Notes under the pieces: model-generated
What the model was told of the DNA's origin: nothing
Seen by the model: the letters and a program-made list of their open reading frames with translations, nothing else
The model's database searches: none
Translations under genes and position numbers: made by a program
DNA from: Bolinopsis microptera
Lineage: Eukaryota; Ctenophora; Tentaculata; Lobata; Bolinopsidae
Assembly (NCBI RefSeq): GCF_026151205.1
Contig: NC_087076.1
Coordinates: 8,904,902-8,968,901 of the forward strand
Length of the DNA stretch: 64,000 bases
Direction of reading: 5' to 3'
Shown here: one piece after another, positions 50,334 through 61,311 of the stretch
How positions within the stretch are numbered: position 1 is the stretch's first letter
Layout of the letters: every line of letters starts with the position of its first letter

Positions 50334-52076
50334 GGCTTTACCAAAGGAAGTCAATGTAATGACCATATATTCACGCTGATGTCCACCATAGAAAAATACA
50401 AGAAAGTCAAAAGTAAAATATATGCAGTGTTCATTGATCTTCGCAAAGCTTTCGATCTAGTCTGCAGACAAGCTCTCATGTTCAAACTAGCCTGCTATGG
50501 TGTCAATGGTGGCTACTACGACATCATCAAAGACATGTACAGCAAATCAGAGGGTCATATCAAGATGAATGGGAAAATCAGTGAAGCATTCAAGATCCTT
50601 AAAGGAACTGAACAAGGACACCCACTTAGCGCTCAGTTTTTCAAAGTTTACTTTAAAAAGCTTTCTGACCTCCTCAGCGAAGCTACTGCGAACTGTCCGA
50701 CACTCGCTGGACTTTCAGTGACTCACCTAGCGTGGGCTGATGATCTAGTAATCCTCGGCCTAGATCCTGAGTCTCTCCAAAAGTTGCTTACGATTATTGG
50801 GGACTACTGTAACGAATGGGGTCTGGAAATCAATATCTCCAAAACCAAATTCATGGTCTTCAATGGCAAAGGACCAGACATCCCAAATTGGCGTCCTTCC
50901 ATTCACGAAAGAGATATCGAGATGGTCTACAGCTACTGCTATCTTGGGATTATTATAAGCAGCACAGGGAAATTTCGGCAAGCAACTGACTCTCTATACC
51001 GTAAAGGACTTGGAGCTTACTTCAGCTTGAGAAGCACTATAGACCGGAGAATCGTTGATGCATCCTGCCTTAACAAATTATTTAACACCCTTGTTAAGCC
51101 AATTTTACTTTACGGCTGTCAAGTTTGGGCCCCGGTTCTACCCACCGTCAATAAGGTCCTCTCTAGCTTCAGCAAGTTTCACAATCTTGATCATGCGGTC
51201 TCTCACATCGCTAAACAGCAACTTGAGCAAGTGCATCTACAACACCTAAAATACCTTCTTGGTATAAACAGAAGGGCAGTCAATGCTACAGCCTGGGGAG
51301 AAACTGGCTCATACCCAATCATTATTGAAATGTTGAAACTGAGTACTAAATATTTCAAAAGAGTTATGAGCCTCCCCTCTACACAACTAGTCAAAGCTGC
51401 AATGACTGAGCAGATTAACCTCAAATTGTCATGGTTTGTAGGCATCGAATCAATCATCAAATCATTCAATAACATCGACCTTCTTGAAAGGAATTCATCG
51501 TCGCTGTTGAACGCAACCTCACTCGCAGACTCCTGCAGCCCTGAATTAATCACAGAGAACCTGAAAAAACAGTTCCGCGATTCCTGGGGTTCTCTGGTGA
51601 AAGATTCTAGAAAACTATCATTCTACAGTGAAGTCAAAACAGAATTTGCATGGGAGCCATATCTAACCTATGCTAGGTCTTTTCAGGACAGAAGGGCAAC
51701 CACACAGATTCGGTCCAGTTCTCATCACCTTAGAATTGAAAGGGGGAGATATGACAAAACTCCAATTGATGAAAGGACCTGCAACTATTGCGAGCGTAAC
51801 ACCAACCAGCTATTCATCGAGGACGAGAATCATATGCTCCATTTCTGCCCCCTAGGGAAAGGTCCTAGGGACAAATTTCAAAATCTCAGTGGAAACCTAC
51901 TCAACAATGTTGGTAATGGTAGCTTCAATCTTGCCTCCACGTTCATGTCGCAGTCTGATTGCAAGGATACTCCCAGTGATGAGGACGTAAGTTTGATCAA
52001 ACTCTCAACCAGCACCATTAACAAGATCTACAGACTAACCCTCAACTTCAAAGACAGTCTGAAAGCAGATAATTAG
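50334..52076 (+). mobile_element. LINE A copy 2: 565-codon open reverse transcriptase, 5'-truncated
   Basis: The frame is open from the insertion junction to the stop at 52074-52076. RT motifs in order are VGFTKGSQCNDHI, AVFIDLRKAFD (motif A), KGTEQGHPLSAQFF (motif B), LAWADDLVILGLD (motif C), LEINISKTKFM and YCYLGIIIS. The C-terminus carries TCNYC...EDENHMLHFC, the same cysteine/histidine motif as the minus-strand copy at 24-26 kb. The missing first RT motifs and endonuclease indicate 5' truncation. It interrupts LINE B. A 25-bp near-repeat (AGGCTTTACCAAAGGAAGTC) lies at the junction, 50309-50357. Confidence 0.93.
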
Positions 52077-53335
52077 TTTCCTTTCTCAGTTTTCTATTTT
52101 TGTATTCTTTCTTCTTTTTTCCTCTCCTCCCTTTTTTCCTCCCAGCTTTGAATCTGTGATGGATGTGATGGAAGGCTTGCGTTCACTTTTATCCCTACAT
52201 GGGCTCCCGGCCGTGCGTCCATGTAGGAGCTGTGGGGCCTTCCGAGTGATAGGGTTACAGTGACTGCTAGTAGAGAAAATATGAAGGTTCCACCAGTAGA
52301 CATAAGTATCGAAAGCAGGGCATTGGCTCGACCTCCGAGGCGGGGTATCCGTGAGGACCCTGGTCGTAATCAAATCTGCACTGTTTCAGTGTATCCTGAT
52401 GCCTGAAATCTCGGACATTGCCTACGTACGGGGTAGACAGCCACGGATGATTTTGTCTGTGAGCTTTTCATCACTTCCTGACATGAGCCAGACCTCAGCT
52501 GGATCCTTCCTTTCCCTTTTTCTTTACTTCCCGTTCAGTCTACCTCTTCATCATCAGTTTGAGTTGCTTCGCATTGCATTCGAACTTTTCCTCCTCAGTT
52601 CACCACGGCACCTCTTTTGGATGCCTCCTACCGGGCAACACTAGCTTTCAGACACTGGCTAACTTACCGCGCACGGTTTAGTTTCTGTGTCTTTTCTGTG
52701 GCCGTGTATTCCGTTTTATGCCACCCTCTCTGCCGTTTTCGCGCTTGCGCTCACCACTCCTCAGTGGGCTGTTCATTTGACAGAATTACTGGCTGGCACT
52801 CCCATCATCTTCTCACTCACCATCACTGCCCAATCAAATTTATGCAATCAAAATCACTATACACCCATAATCATGTGATCAAAACACAAAGCTTTGAAAT
52901 ATACTTTTTTCTGTTTGAGATTTGAATAACGTTACTGTAATGTTCCAAATTATATTTTAAATGTTCAAATGTTAGTAATGGGGGCTTTATTACAGCTGCC
53001 AGCACATGAAACTTCCCAGGCTCATAGTATACCATACCAGACATTTCTTTAACTCCTCGTTACAGCAAGGTTACTACAACACGAAGAAGAAAAGAAATAG
53101 AGAGAAGAATACGACAGCCATGGACTCTTACAAAAGACTAACAGAAGGAACATCCCAGTTTGATCTTTCTGAACTATGCATCTTATATCGTATAGTATTG
53201 GTATCTATTTTTTACGTATTGTTACTTTTTATCTTTGCTAGTTAATCAGGTTTTTGGGAACCGGACAATCCTGGTTACCCTGTTATGGGCCGTTCCCCTG
53301 GCTTCTGCAGGTCTAGTTTACCCATATATATATAC
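52077..53335. other. Probable LINE A 3' tail and unclassified repeat DNA
   Basis: A pyrimidine-rich stretch follows the LINE A stop, then GC-richer sequence to about 52,650. No further gene motifs are seen before LINE B resumes near 53,340. Open frames here lack protein character. Confidence 0.4.
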
Positions 53336-54009
53336 AGCTGCCAGCCACCAGGGTAGAAGAGAAACATCTCTTGAACACTAATTACTCTGATGACATGGCC
53401 ATGCTAGATAACTCAAAAGAGGGGCTGCAGGACACCACTGACCTTCTCTGCAAATATAGTGCCTATGCGGGTCTGAAGATTAATGCTGACAAAACACAGA
53501 GCATTGTTGTCAGTTAAAGTGCATCGCAGCAGAGGCCGTATTCTAAAGACGACACTATGGACATCGATGTGGAAGGTCTCCCAATACAGCAGGTCAGCAA
53601 TTTTACTTACTTGGGTGCTATCATCAGTGCGGATGGGACAATCGGCTGGAATTCAAAATGCCTCTGGGGCATTCTATCAGCTAAGCAGTATATGGTACAG
53701 TCGCAACATCAAGACTCCAACTAAAATCGGGATATACAAAGCGGCTGCCCTCACTATACTGCTTTATGGAACTTGGAAGTGCGGTATGGAATACTACACA
53801 GACGCAAATGTGTTCCATAGATGTCTGAGAAGAATCCTGAAAATCAAATGGTTTTTTCATGTATCTAATGCTGACGTACTTAAGCGGGCGAACATCGCCC
53901 CTGTTGATACTTTCGTACGAGCAGCTAGGCTCCGATGGTTTGGCCATGTGATGGAGGATGCCAGAAGAAAGAATACCCAACTATCTTCTGTACTGGATCC
54001 TAAAGCCGC

Positions 54010-54225
54010 TCCTACTAAATCACTCGCCCAAATTTTAAGAAAATTCTTGTGAAAAGGCCCTTTGGGCATGTAAGTGATCGGAATCGGTGTATTTTTGGAC
54101 GCTGATTCCGAATCACCCCCATGACGTAGGGTTAAAATGCTTCCCTGGAGAGTTATGGGCAAAAAACCGTTTTGGTCACGTGACAGGCTAGTAAAATACG
54201 AATTCTATTGTTTAGGGCTCGGGTT
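54010..54225 (+). repeat. Interspersed repeat copy, same family as 23.4-23.8 kb
   Basis: It runs from CCGCTCCTACTAAATC through AAAATTCTTGTGAAAAGGCC, GGTGTATTTTTGGACGCTGA, AATGCTTCCCTGG and GGTCACGTGAC to TGTTTAGGGCTCG. It interrupts the C-terminal part of LINE B. The 23-kb copy is in the opposite orientation. Confidence 0.8.
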
Positions 54226-54272
54226 AGGGTTAGGGTTGGGCCCAACCCTAACCCTAACCCGAGCCCTAAACA
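54209..54272. repeat. Perfect 64-bp palindrome of TTAGGG-type repeats
   Basis: The left half (54209-54240) contains GGGTTAGGGTTAGGGTTGGG, and the right half (54241-54272) is its exact reverse complement with no spacer. Further degenerate TTAGGG repeats follow to about 54,325. Confidence 0.95.
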
Positions 54273-54437
54273 TGGGGTAAGGGTTATGGTTAGCTTCGGA
54301 GTTATGGTTAGGGTTAGGATTGGGATGTGGGTTTATGTAAAACCGTTTTGTACGGCTGCAAAATCATAAAAACCAAGGTCACGTGAAATTTTTGGGCGGG
54401 CGAATTAGTAAAAGCCTCCTAAAGCATGGTAAAAGGT

Positions 54438-55755
54438 TACTGGGCCGCGCTCAGCCTGTCATTCCGCCAAATCTATATTTGGAATGTTAATGAACATAAT
54501 AGCCTGGGGTCCTCAGGTAAGGTAAAAGGTTAAAAGGTAGACCTCGGAAAAACTGGTTGACATGTATCAGGGAGGATGCAGCAATCTTCACAGGTGTCGA
54601 TAACATCACGATAGAAGATGAACGACTAGGAGGAGACCTTTTCAAGTACATGCACCTTTTTAAGTACAAGGCATAAAATACGAAATAAACTCGCGGCGCG
54701 TCAATAAAAATATGCGCGGCGCACCAATTTTTATTTCAATTTTTGATTTTATGCATATCATTTAAAACGAAAAACAGTAATCAAGCAGATTAAAGATATT
54801 TACTGTTTTTGCCCTGCATTATAGCATCCGTTGACATGAACATACGTTGCATGCAACTTTTTTGCGCAAAGTTGCTTGTTGCTCTAACCAGAGCCCTTTC
54901 GCTTGCAGTAGCGCGCGACTGCCGAAGGCGGCAAAGCAAAGATATATTCTACTTGTGAAACAAGCACGTCACGCGTATACACATGGCTATGTGAACAAAG
55001 TTGCCATGTTGCATGTCACTAAATGAATTATACATCAAAATTCTTCAAAATCTTTAAAAGCGTGGTTTAGTACTGCATTTGACCATTGTTAATTTCGAGA
55101 AGAAAGCGGCGCGCGCTACTTCGAAAAAACTAACATCCGTCAATACTGCATGGGCGCACAGGGCTAGACTAAAGTGCAACGAAACTGCTGCTAGCTGACT
55201 GCTGCTAACTGCTGCTGTCGCGCGCGCCATTTGCATGCAGCAGTTAGCAGTACTTTTTAGCTTTGTACTTTAATTTTCCTTTAGGTGGCGTTCAGCATGC
55301 CAAATTTCGTTTTTGTGGTGGCGTGGTGCGGTGTCATGTCAGGGCAATTATATGATAGAAGCAAAGAATATTATAATTTTGTATAACTTTGAGGTCCAAA
55401 ACATAATATAACTTTTGTTGTTGATTGAACACCTTTTGTGTAAAAATTATTATATTATATTAAAATCTTCACATAGCCATGTGTATACGCGCTACTGCAA
55501 GCGAGAGGGCTCTGGTGAGAGCAAATTAAAATCCAATGTTTCCTAATTGACTTAATTTTGGTAAAAGTAAGTCTGAAATGGACAATTTCAGCCTTTTTGA
55601 CTTAAAAAGGTTGTAATAACAACACATCTTTTTGATTGACGGTGTCAACCCATCGAGATTGTTGCTTTGCTTACCTGGGGACCCCAGGCTATTATGTTCA
55701 TAAACATTATGAACAATAAAGATTTGGCGGAATGACAGGCTGAGCGCGGCCAAGT
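54438..55755. repeat. Pair of inverted repeats about 1.2 kb apart
   Basis: 54438-54520 (GGCCGCGCTCAGCCTGTCAT ... CCTCAGGTAAG) is the reverse complement of 55,671-55,750 with few differences. A second nested pair is 54,893-54,995 against 55,472-55,525 (GAGCCCT..CGCTTGCAGTAGCGCG). The LINE B tail lies between the outer arms, so these may be separate copies rather than one element. The interior has CTGCTGCTAACTGCTG runs and no gene. Confidence 0.65.
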
Positions 55756-56223
55756 AATGCTCTGCAAGAAACACATATTTTAAAAATACAATAACAACAT
55801 TTTACATGCATGAAGAAAAAAACAAGTAATAATTTGGCTAAAAATGTTGGCTCGATATTAGAAAAATGTTGACATACGTTGCATGCCACTTTTCGCGCGC
55901 GAAGCGCGCGCCGCCGCCGAAATGACTAAATAACTGAATTATAGCCTAGAGACAGAGGTGCGGGAAAGAACTGTGTCAATATAGATATTTTAGATTTGAA
56001 CTTAGAGCCACATAACACATAACAAGGCCAAGACACATTCAAGGGTGATTTTCAAATGTTTCTCCCAATATTTGAGATAGGGAAGATATTGAGTTTTTGA
56101 AGGGTTGTTTTTATATAAGGTCATTGTGACATGCATTATATGTATACTGTTTGAAAAATTTTAATTATTTTATATTTAAATTATAGCCTCTCATGTCAAC
56201 CAGAACAATTATTTTTTCCAAAA
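55756..56223. other. Spacer without recognised genes
   Basis: It is AT-rich apart from a GCGCGCGAAGCGCGCGCC patch near 55,895-55,912. Nothing else is seen. Confidence 0.4.
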
Positions 56224-56478
56224 GATGCACTTTAACCAGGAAATGCACGATTAAAGAAATCGGGGTTCTCAATCAAAATTTGTTTCGTTTAGAGACGTTG
56301 CGCTACATGGTCACTGAAGTTCCTCTAAGGTCATTCGTTTAATTGGCCGACTCAAACCCCTGGCATTTTAACCAGGAAATGCTCGATTAAAGAAATCGGT
56401 GTTCTCAATCAAAATTTGTTTCATGTGGAGATGTTGCGCTAGATGGTCACTGAAGTTAATTGGCCGACACAAACCCAC
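56224..56478. repeat. Two direct copies of a foldback-arm fragment
   Basis: 56224-56358 and 56366-56478 share TTAACCAGGAAATGC, CGATTAAAGAAATCGG, GATGGTCACTGAAGTT and AATTGGCCGAC. The same words occur in the foldback element at 32,930-33,367. Confidence 0.7.
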
Positions 56479-56605
56479 ATTTGTCAGAAACCGGCAGATA
56501 TAGCCTTGAATCTTATTCATTTCCCTTTTTTTGCTTTTTATCATCTGATTCATTTCACATGTATATCGATTTACTACAAAGCTAAAATTCAATTCCGCAG
56601 CATAA

Positions 56606-57335
56606 CAGACGTTTCTTATTATACACATAATTATAGTGGTCTTTATTATTAAAAAATTTGTTGTTTTCTTTCTAATGCGAAGGAGCAAACATTTTTCGTC
56701 AACGTAGCCCACTTTTTTCACTTCATATATCCAAATCCGATTACTTATTCCCTGCGATCTTTTTGCCTTCGGCAATAGTAGGGAACAAATTTAACAAGAA
56801 TTGCGCATGTACAAATTAGGCCTATTACCTAATACTATACATTACATGTATACATTAAAATACACTCACGCCTCATATTCATTGATCACAGGCTAGCTAA
56901 ACGTCACATCTCCGCAAGCAACCCTTGTGCGCTGCACGCGGCTAGTTGACATGGTAACGGACAGTAGTAAGTAAGCACGAACGACGTATTCAGACCCACC
57001 TACCTCGTTCTCCAAAATCCACGTTTTTCTGCAAAAAAGACCATTTGTAACCTTTCACTTAACATTTTTTCAAAATTGTGAAATGGAAAAAATTCTAGGT
57101 TAAAAATACTATATGAGTTAAAACCGTTGGTTATCAAACATTGGAATTTTTTTCCCAACTCTTGCCGAAGGCAAAAAGATCGTAGGGAATAAGTAATCGG
57201 GTTTGGATATATGAGGTGGCCCGATGGACCTGCGATGATGACAAAAGTCTGCTCCTTCGAAATATAGACCACTCCCCTATAATTAAGTGAATAGGAAGCG
57301 TCTGTTATGCTGCGCGCGACGCTAGCCATGTGTTA
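56606..57335. repeat. Foldback repeat with arms of about 190 bp
   Basis: 56606-56790 is the imperfect reverse complement of 57,135-57,320, sharing TTGCCGAAGGCAAAAAGATC, GGGAATAAGTAATCGG, TTTGGATATATGA and CGTCTGTTATGCTGCG. ORFs across it are shadows. Confidence 0.7.
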
Positions 57336-57540
57336 ATTCATTACAGTGAAATTCCTCCTTCGCAAAGTTATTTTCCGCAATTGTCTGGATTTATTTATTG
57401 TTGATGCGCGGCGCTGCATTGGTCAAATAAATCGTCAATTTTTACCATGCACGAATCCCACTCATTTATAAAAAACATAGTATGTAAATATGGTGCACTT
57501 TTTTCCAGTCACACTTTTCACTCAAAAGAATTAATTAGTA

Positions 57541-58260
57541 CAGTCAAATACGTCTTTTTGTCGGACAAAATTCGCAACAAAACGATTTTAACGGGATATT
57601 TTCGGGACAGGTCCCAGGAATCATTCCAGAGAATTCCCAAAAAAAAAGACTTCAGGAAAATCCACAATTACCACTTTTCTGCCACCTTTTTACCACTTTG
57701 GTTTTCCGCAAATAAGTCACGTTCTGAATATCCTAGAAGATTTTAGTTTAAAGCAGTGTGTTTAGAAAACAAAGAAGAACAACTTTCTCTTTAACAACTT
57801 TTTCAAAAATAAATTATTTAATTAATTAATTAAATAATTACAAAATTTTCAAATATTTCAAAAATATATTTTGATAAAAATGTTCACAATTACATTCCAC
57901 GTATAATGAACTAATTTTTATAAAACTTTTGAAAATTTTCACTTTCAATATTTTGGACTTGTAAAATTTTCGAAATTTGTAAAGAATAACCACTATTTAC
58001 CACTTTTTACCACATTGAATCTCCGCTAATAAAACGACTTCTGAATGTCGTAGAAGGTTCTAGATTGAACCAGTGTGTTCAAAACATAAAAGAGAACATC
58101 TTTTTATCTGATAACCTTTGGATTAAATAATTAATTAATTAGTTAATCGATTATTAAACAAATATTCAAAAATTATAATAATTATTTTCGATCAAAATAT
58201 TTTAAAATTACATAACACGAATAATTGACAACTTTTCATTAAACTAATCGGAAAATCGAA
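57541..58260 (+). mobile_element. Pogo-like non-autonomous element, copy 1
   Basis: It is preceded by TA and starts CAGTCAAATACGTC, with TTCGCAACAAAACGATTTTA following; pogo/Tigger ends often begin CAGTCAAA. It contains two diverged internal units, one with TTACCACTTTTCTGCCACC...GTCACGTTCTGAATAT and one with TTACCACTTTTTACCACATT...CGACTTCTGAATG, about 330 bp apart. There is no transposase. The other end was not identified. Confidence 0.65.
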
Positions 58261-58319
58261 GCAGTACTTTATATAACCATATATACTAGATAAGAGTCTT
58301 ATTTATGAGTCCTCAGCTG

Positions 58320-58525
58320 GCACATTGGTGCAATTGTGCTGACATTTGAGGCAGGTTGATCCACAATGTATTCCTGCTTTTCTGCATGAACAAGCATTGC
58401 CACCTGACTTTAAACATAAAACAGTTGCAACTGATGTTTTGAATGAGCTTTTTCGGAGCTGTACTCATAAGAGTGGTCACTGGAACATGCGCCCCATTGT
58501 TCATCTTCCATCCCCATTCCCCAGC
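58320..58525 (-). pseudogene. Remnant of a cysteine-rich (CXC-like) transposon-associated ORF
   Basis: The minus-strand reading gives APKKLIQNISCNC and, after a frameshift, GGNACSCRKAGIHCGSTCLK then CQHNCTN. The C.C..(K)...C.CRKAG..C...C..C...C.N pattern is a tail seen in many invertebrate transposon-linked proteins. The match is recalled, not searched. It is broken, with no upstream partner. Confidence 0.5.
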
Positions 58526-58699
58526 TTATCGGATCTATAAGGTCATTCTCATCCCACGCCTGCAGCTGATGGTAAACACGATAAGTGCTGCCCCCTGTAT
58601 AAGTAATGTTTCAAATCGGTATTATAGCAGCAACGTGGTCGTTAAATAACACTTAGAAATCAAAATATCCTCCAAGTTACGTTTAGGGGGAGTGGGGGT

Positions 58700-59000
58700 G
58701 CCGTGAGTCAATACACATACGTTGAGTCTTATAATCAACATGTACTCGTGTTTGCGAACATGCTGTAAACTGCACTATAACATATTGCAATAGGCCATTA
58801 CATTCGGAATATGATCTGAAAAGATGGCGCGAAACGGATTGAAAATGACGAAGTTATCAAGCAATTTGTTTATCTCGTTCGAGAAACTGATTGGGTTATC
58901 AATGATTACCCAATCGATAATCACGTGACAGGATGTTAGGATACCGTAATTGGGCTTTCTGCACGATTTCTATGCCACTCATTCACTGGATCAGACACCA
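58700..59000 (-). mobile_element. Diverged mariner-type MITE copy
   Basis: CAATACACATACGTTGAGTC marks one end. The interior (AACGGATTGAAAATGACGAA, GTTATCAAGCAATTTG, TTATCTCGTTC) matches the complement of the 49,258-50,024 element. The far end is lost. Confidence 0.65.
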
Positions 59001-59188
59001 CCAGTCGGATCCACGGAGTTGGTAAGGATCGGCTATTCAGAACGATTCCGATAGTGGGAATCTAGTGCACTAAGCTACGGAGAAATAATAATAATAAAAG
59101 TCACGTCGGAGAAATTTTTGGGCGAGCGAATTAGTAAGAGCCTAACGTATGTGTACTATACCACCTCCCCCCTCCCCCACACAATAAC

Positions 59189-59554
59189 TTACCCTGTCTG
59201 TAATCCGATTTGAGGATTTATCATTTGGTGCGATCTCTACGTTACAGAATGGATATTTGTTTAAACTGTGTTCGTGAACCAAAGATGGTTCTGACTCAGT
59301 TACAACGGACTCATCTTCATTGGCCGATATGAATCTTTGGAACTGGTCTATGATCACTGTCTGCAATAACACACAATAGACGTCACTCTGAGCAGAATCA
59401 GTCAGGCCGTTGTACTGCCGTTTAATTTCGTTCAGTGACCAGGGGTTGTTGAATGTTGATCCAACCTGTGTTACGATGGTTTGTTTATTTATACAGAGTA
59501 TGAGAGGCCTCAGGATAATGAATAGGACTGTAACCATCCGTTTCAAACTTGCTG
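59189..59554 (-). other. Exon-like open segment, unassigned
   Basis: It starts after an acceptor (TATGCCCAG) and ends at a donor with GTAAGT near 59,189. It encodes a hydrophobic start (MVTVLFIILRPLILCI) and then GSTFNNPWSLNEIKRQYNGL and SDVYCVLLQTVIIDQFQRF. The composition is protein-like, but I do not recognise the family. It could be an exon of a minus-strand gene with the segments at 59,620-59,912, although the phases I tried do not join cleanly. Confidence 0.35.
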
Positions 59555-59621
59555 GGCATAGTTTAAAAGTTAGTGTACTTACTTAAAAGATAAATAGTTA
59601 AAATAGTACCTGGGTTTAACT

Positions 59622-59912
59622 CCTATTCACCGGAATTAACTCCTCATTTGCCTGGTAAATTAAAACATAGTATTGGTTGAGAATGCCTCTAGTTGCGCTC
59701 TCGAGTCTCGGTTGACATAAAACTGAAAAGTAAAACGGTAAAAACATATTACTATTATTGTATATTAGTTGACAGCTACTTACATAGAATCTGCACGCGT
59801 AGAGTATCAGGCACACGATGTGTTCTTCTGTTTTCAAAATGTCAACTATTTGGTGTGATTTCAGTCCTAGATTTTTAGCATATTTAACTTTTTTACGAAG
59901 AGAAGTCAACAT
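59622..59912 (-). other. Two further exon-like open segments, unassigned
   Basis: 59912-59784 begins with a possible start (MLTSLRKKVKYAKNLGLK), continues SHQIVDILKTEEHIVCLILY, and ends TTCTAT before GTAAGT. 59724-59622 follows an acceptor TTACTTTTCAG and reads CQPRLESATRGILNQYYVLI then YQANEELIP to a GTGAAT donor. Phase between the two fails by one or two bases. No family recognised. Confidence 0.3.
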
Positions 59913-60249
59913 AAAGTAAAAGCTGAAGCTTACACTTCCAAACGATAAACTGACAATCAGAGATAAGATCTCTAGTTAGCGATTGAAAAATTGCTAAGTC
60001 TTGTTTAAACAACCATTTTAACAATATAGTTAAGCACAATACTAAGTCGAGAGATATGATGTGTTAATATTTAATAGTTATTAGCTATAATAGTATCGTA
60101 CAAATTTGGATATTTTACCGTTTATTCCATTTATCTGGATCTCTTTTTATCTGTTATCTAATTCTAATCTATGTGACGATGTATGTTCGGTTATTCAAGT
60201 AAATTCATTTTACGTTTCACGTCACGGCAAATATTTTTGATAAAAATTA

Positions 60250-60914
60250 TATTTTTAAATTTTTAAAAATTTAATTAATATTTAATTAATTAATCAATTG
60301 ATTATCTTATCCAAAGGTTGTCAGATAAAAAGATGTTCTCTTTTATGTTTTGAACACACTGGTTCAATCTAGAACCTTCTACAAGATTCAGAAGTTGTTT
60401 TATTAGCGGAGATTCAATGTGGTAAAAAGTGGTAAATAGTGGTTATTCTTTACAAATTTCGAAAATTTTACAAGTCCAAAATATTGAAATATATCACTAA
60501 AAGTGAAAATTTTCAAAAGTTTTATAAAAATTAGTTCATTATACGTGGAATGTAATTGTGAACATTTTTATCAAAATATATTTTTGAAATATTTGAAAAT
60601 TTTTTAATTATTTAATTAATTAATTAAATAATTTATTTTTGAAAAAGTTGTTAAAGAGAAAGTTGTTCTTCTTTGTTTTCTAAACACACTGCTTTAAACT
60701 AGAATCTTCTAGGATATTTAGAACGTGACTTATTTGCGGAAAACCAAAGTGGTAAAAAGGTGGTAGAAAAGTGGTAATTGTGGATTTTCCTGAAGTCTTT
60801 TTTTTTGGGAACTCTCTGGAATGATTCCTGGGACCTGTCCCGACCATATCCCGTTAAAATCGCTTTGTTGCGAATTTTGTCCGACAAAGGCTTAAATTAG
60901 GACGGATTTGACTG
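60250..60914 (-). mobile_element. Pogo-like non-autonomous element, copy 2 (inverted)
   Basis: On the minus strand it starts at 60914 with CAGTCAAATCCGTCCTAATT, next to TA (60915-60916). It then follows copy 1 and copy 3 closely, including both internal units and the TTAATTAATTAATT block. Confidence 0.7.
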
Positions 60915-61044
60915 TACTAATACTTAAACTTGCAGTAAACAAATTTAATAAAATACTGCGTATAAGAAGCTTGAAATATTATTTGTGGTTTGGCCGATTA
61001 TGTACTGAGTATGTTTTGGAATGAGCAGATCCGTTCTTAGTCTG

Positions 61045-61172
61045 GTAGATTCAGTAAGAGTAGTAATAAGTTACAATAATCCACAGTTACGTTCTTTTCT
61101 TCCGGAGAGAGCAAGACCATATTTGAACAAACTTCCTCCAGACGTCAAGAGCTCAGATAAAAGACAGTTCTA
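61045..61172 (+). pseudogene. Fragment of a LINE reverse transcriptase C-terminus
   Basis: The frame reads RVVISYNNPQLRSFLPERAR then PYLNKLPPDVKSS before a stop. The pattern R..FLP.RA...N.LP..V is common at the C-terminus of jockey/CR1-type LINEs. It lies between two inverted pogo-like copies. Confidence 0.5.
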
Positions 61173-61311
61173 AGTTTTAAAGTTAAATTAGAAGGATTTA
61201 AGAAAGAGATGATTTCTGAAAAGTTTATTTTCCTTAACAAGAATTTCGCCGCGGTTAAACTTAAACCACGCACGATCAATTTTCCCTACCATGTACTTGT
61301 ACCATTTAGTA

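Larger units (their letters stand above)
48450..54665 (+). mobile_element. LINE B: non-LTR retrotransposon remnant broken by later insertions
   Basis: Collinear pieces of one reverse-transcriptase protein. 48450-49040 is a linker with WKEHFSMLLN and a polyproline run from a C tract. 49041-49256 gives DAITNEQL...NNRGITLTST. 50027-50330 is the palm with FVDFKAAFDSIDR and GTGQGDIQGPPVFN. 53340-53520 gives YSDDMAML (catalytic DD) and GLKINADKTQ. 53540-54005 gives VSNFTYLGAIIS, then RAARLRWFGHVMED. 54525-54665 gives GRPRKNWLTCIREDA, the usual LINE C-terminus. The gaps are filled by a mariner-type MITE, a LINE A copy and an unclassified repeat. Stops and frameshifts make it a pseudogene. No endonuclease domain was found upstream. 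Confidence 0.82.

Noticed and set aside
56368-56775. 135-codon minus-strand open frame
   Set aside because: It spans a foldback arm and a second repeat; a shadow of mobile DNA.
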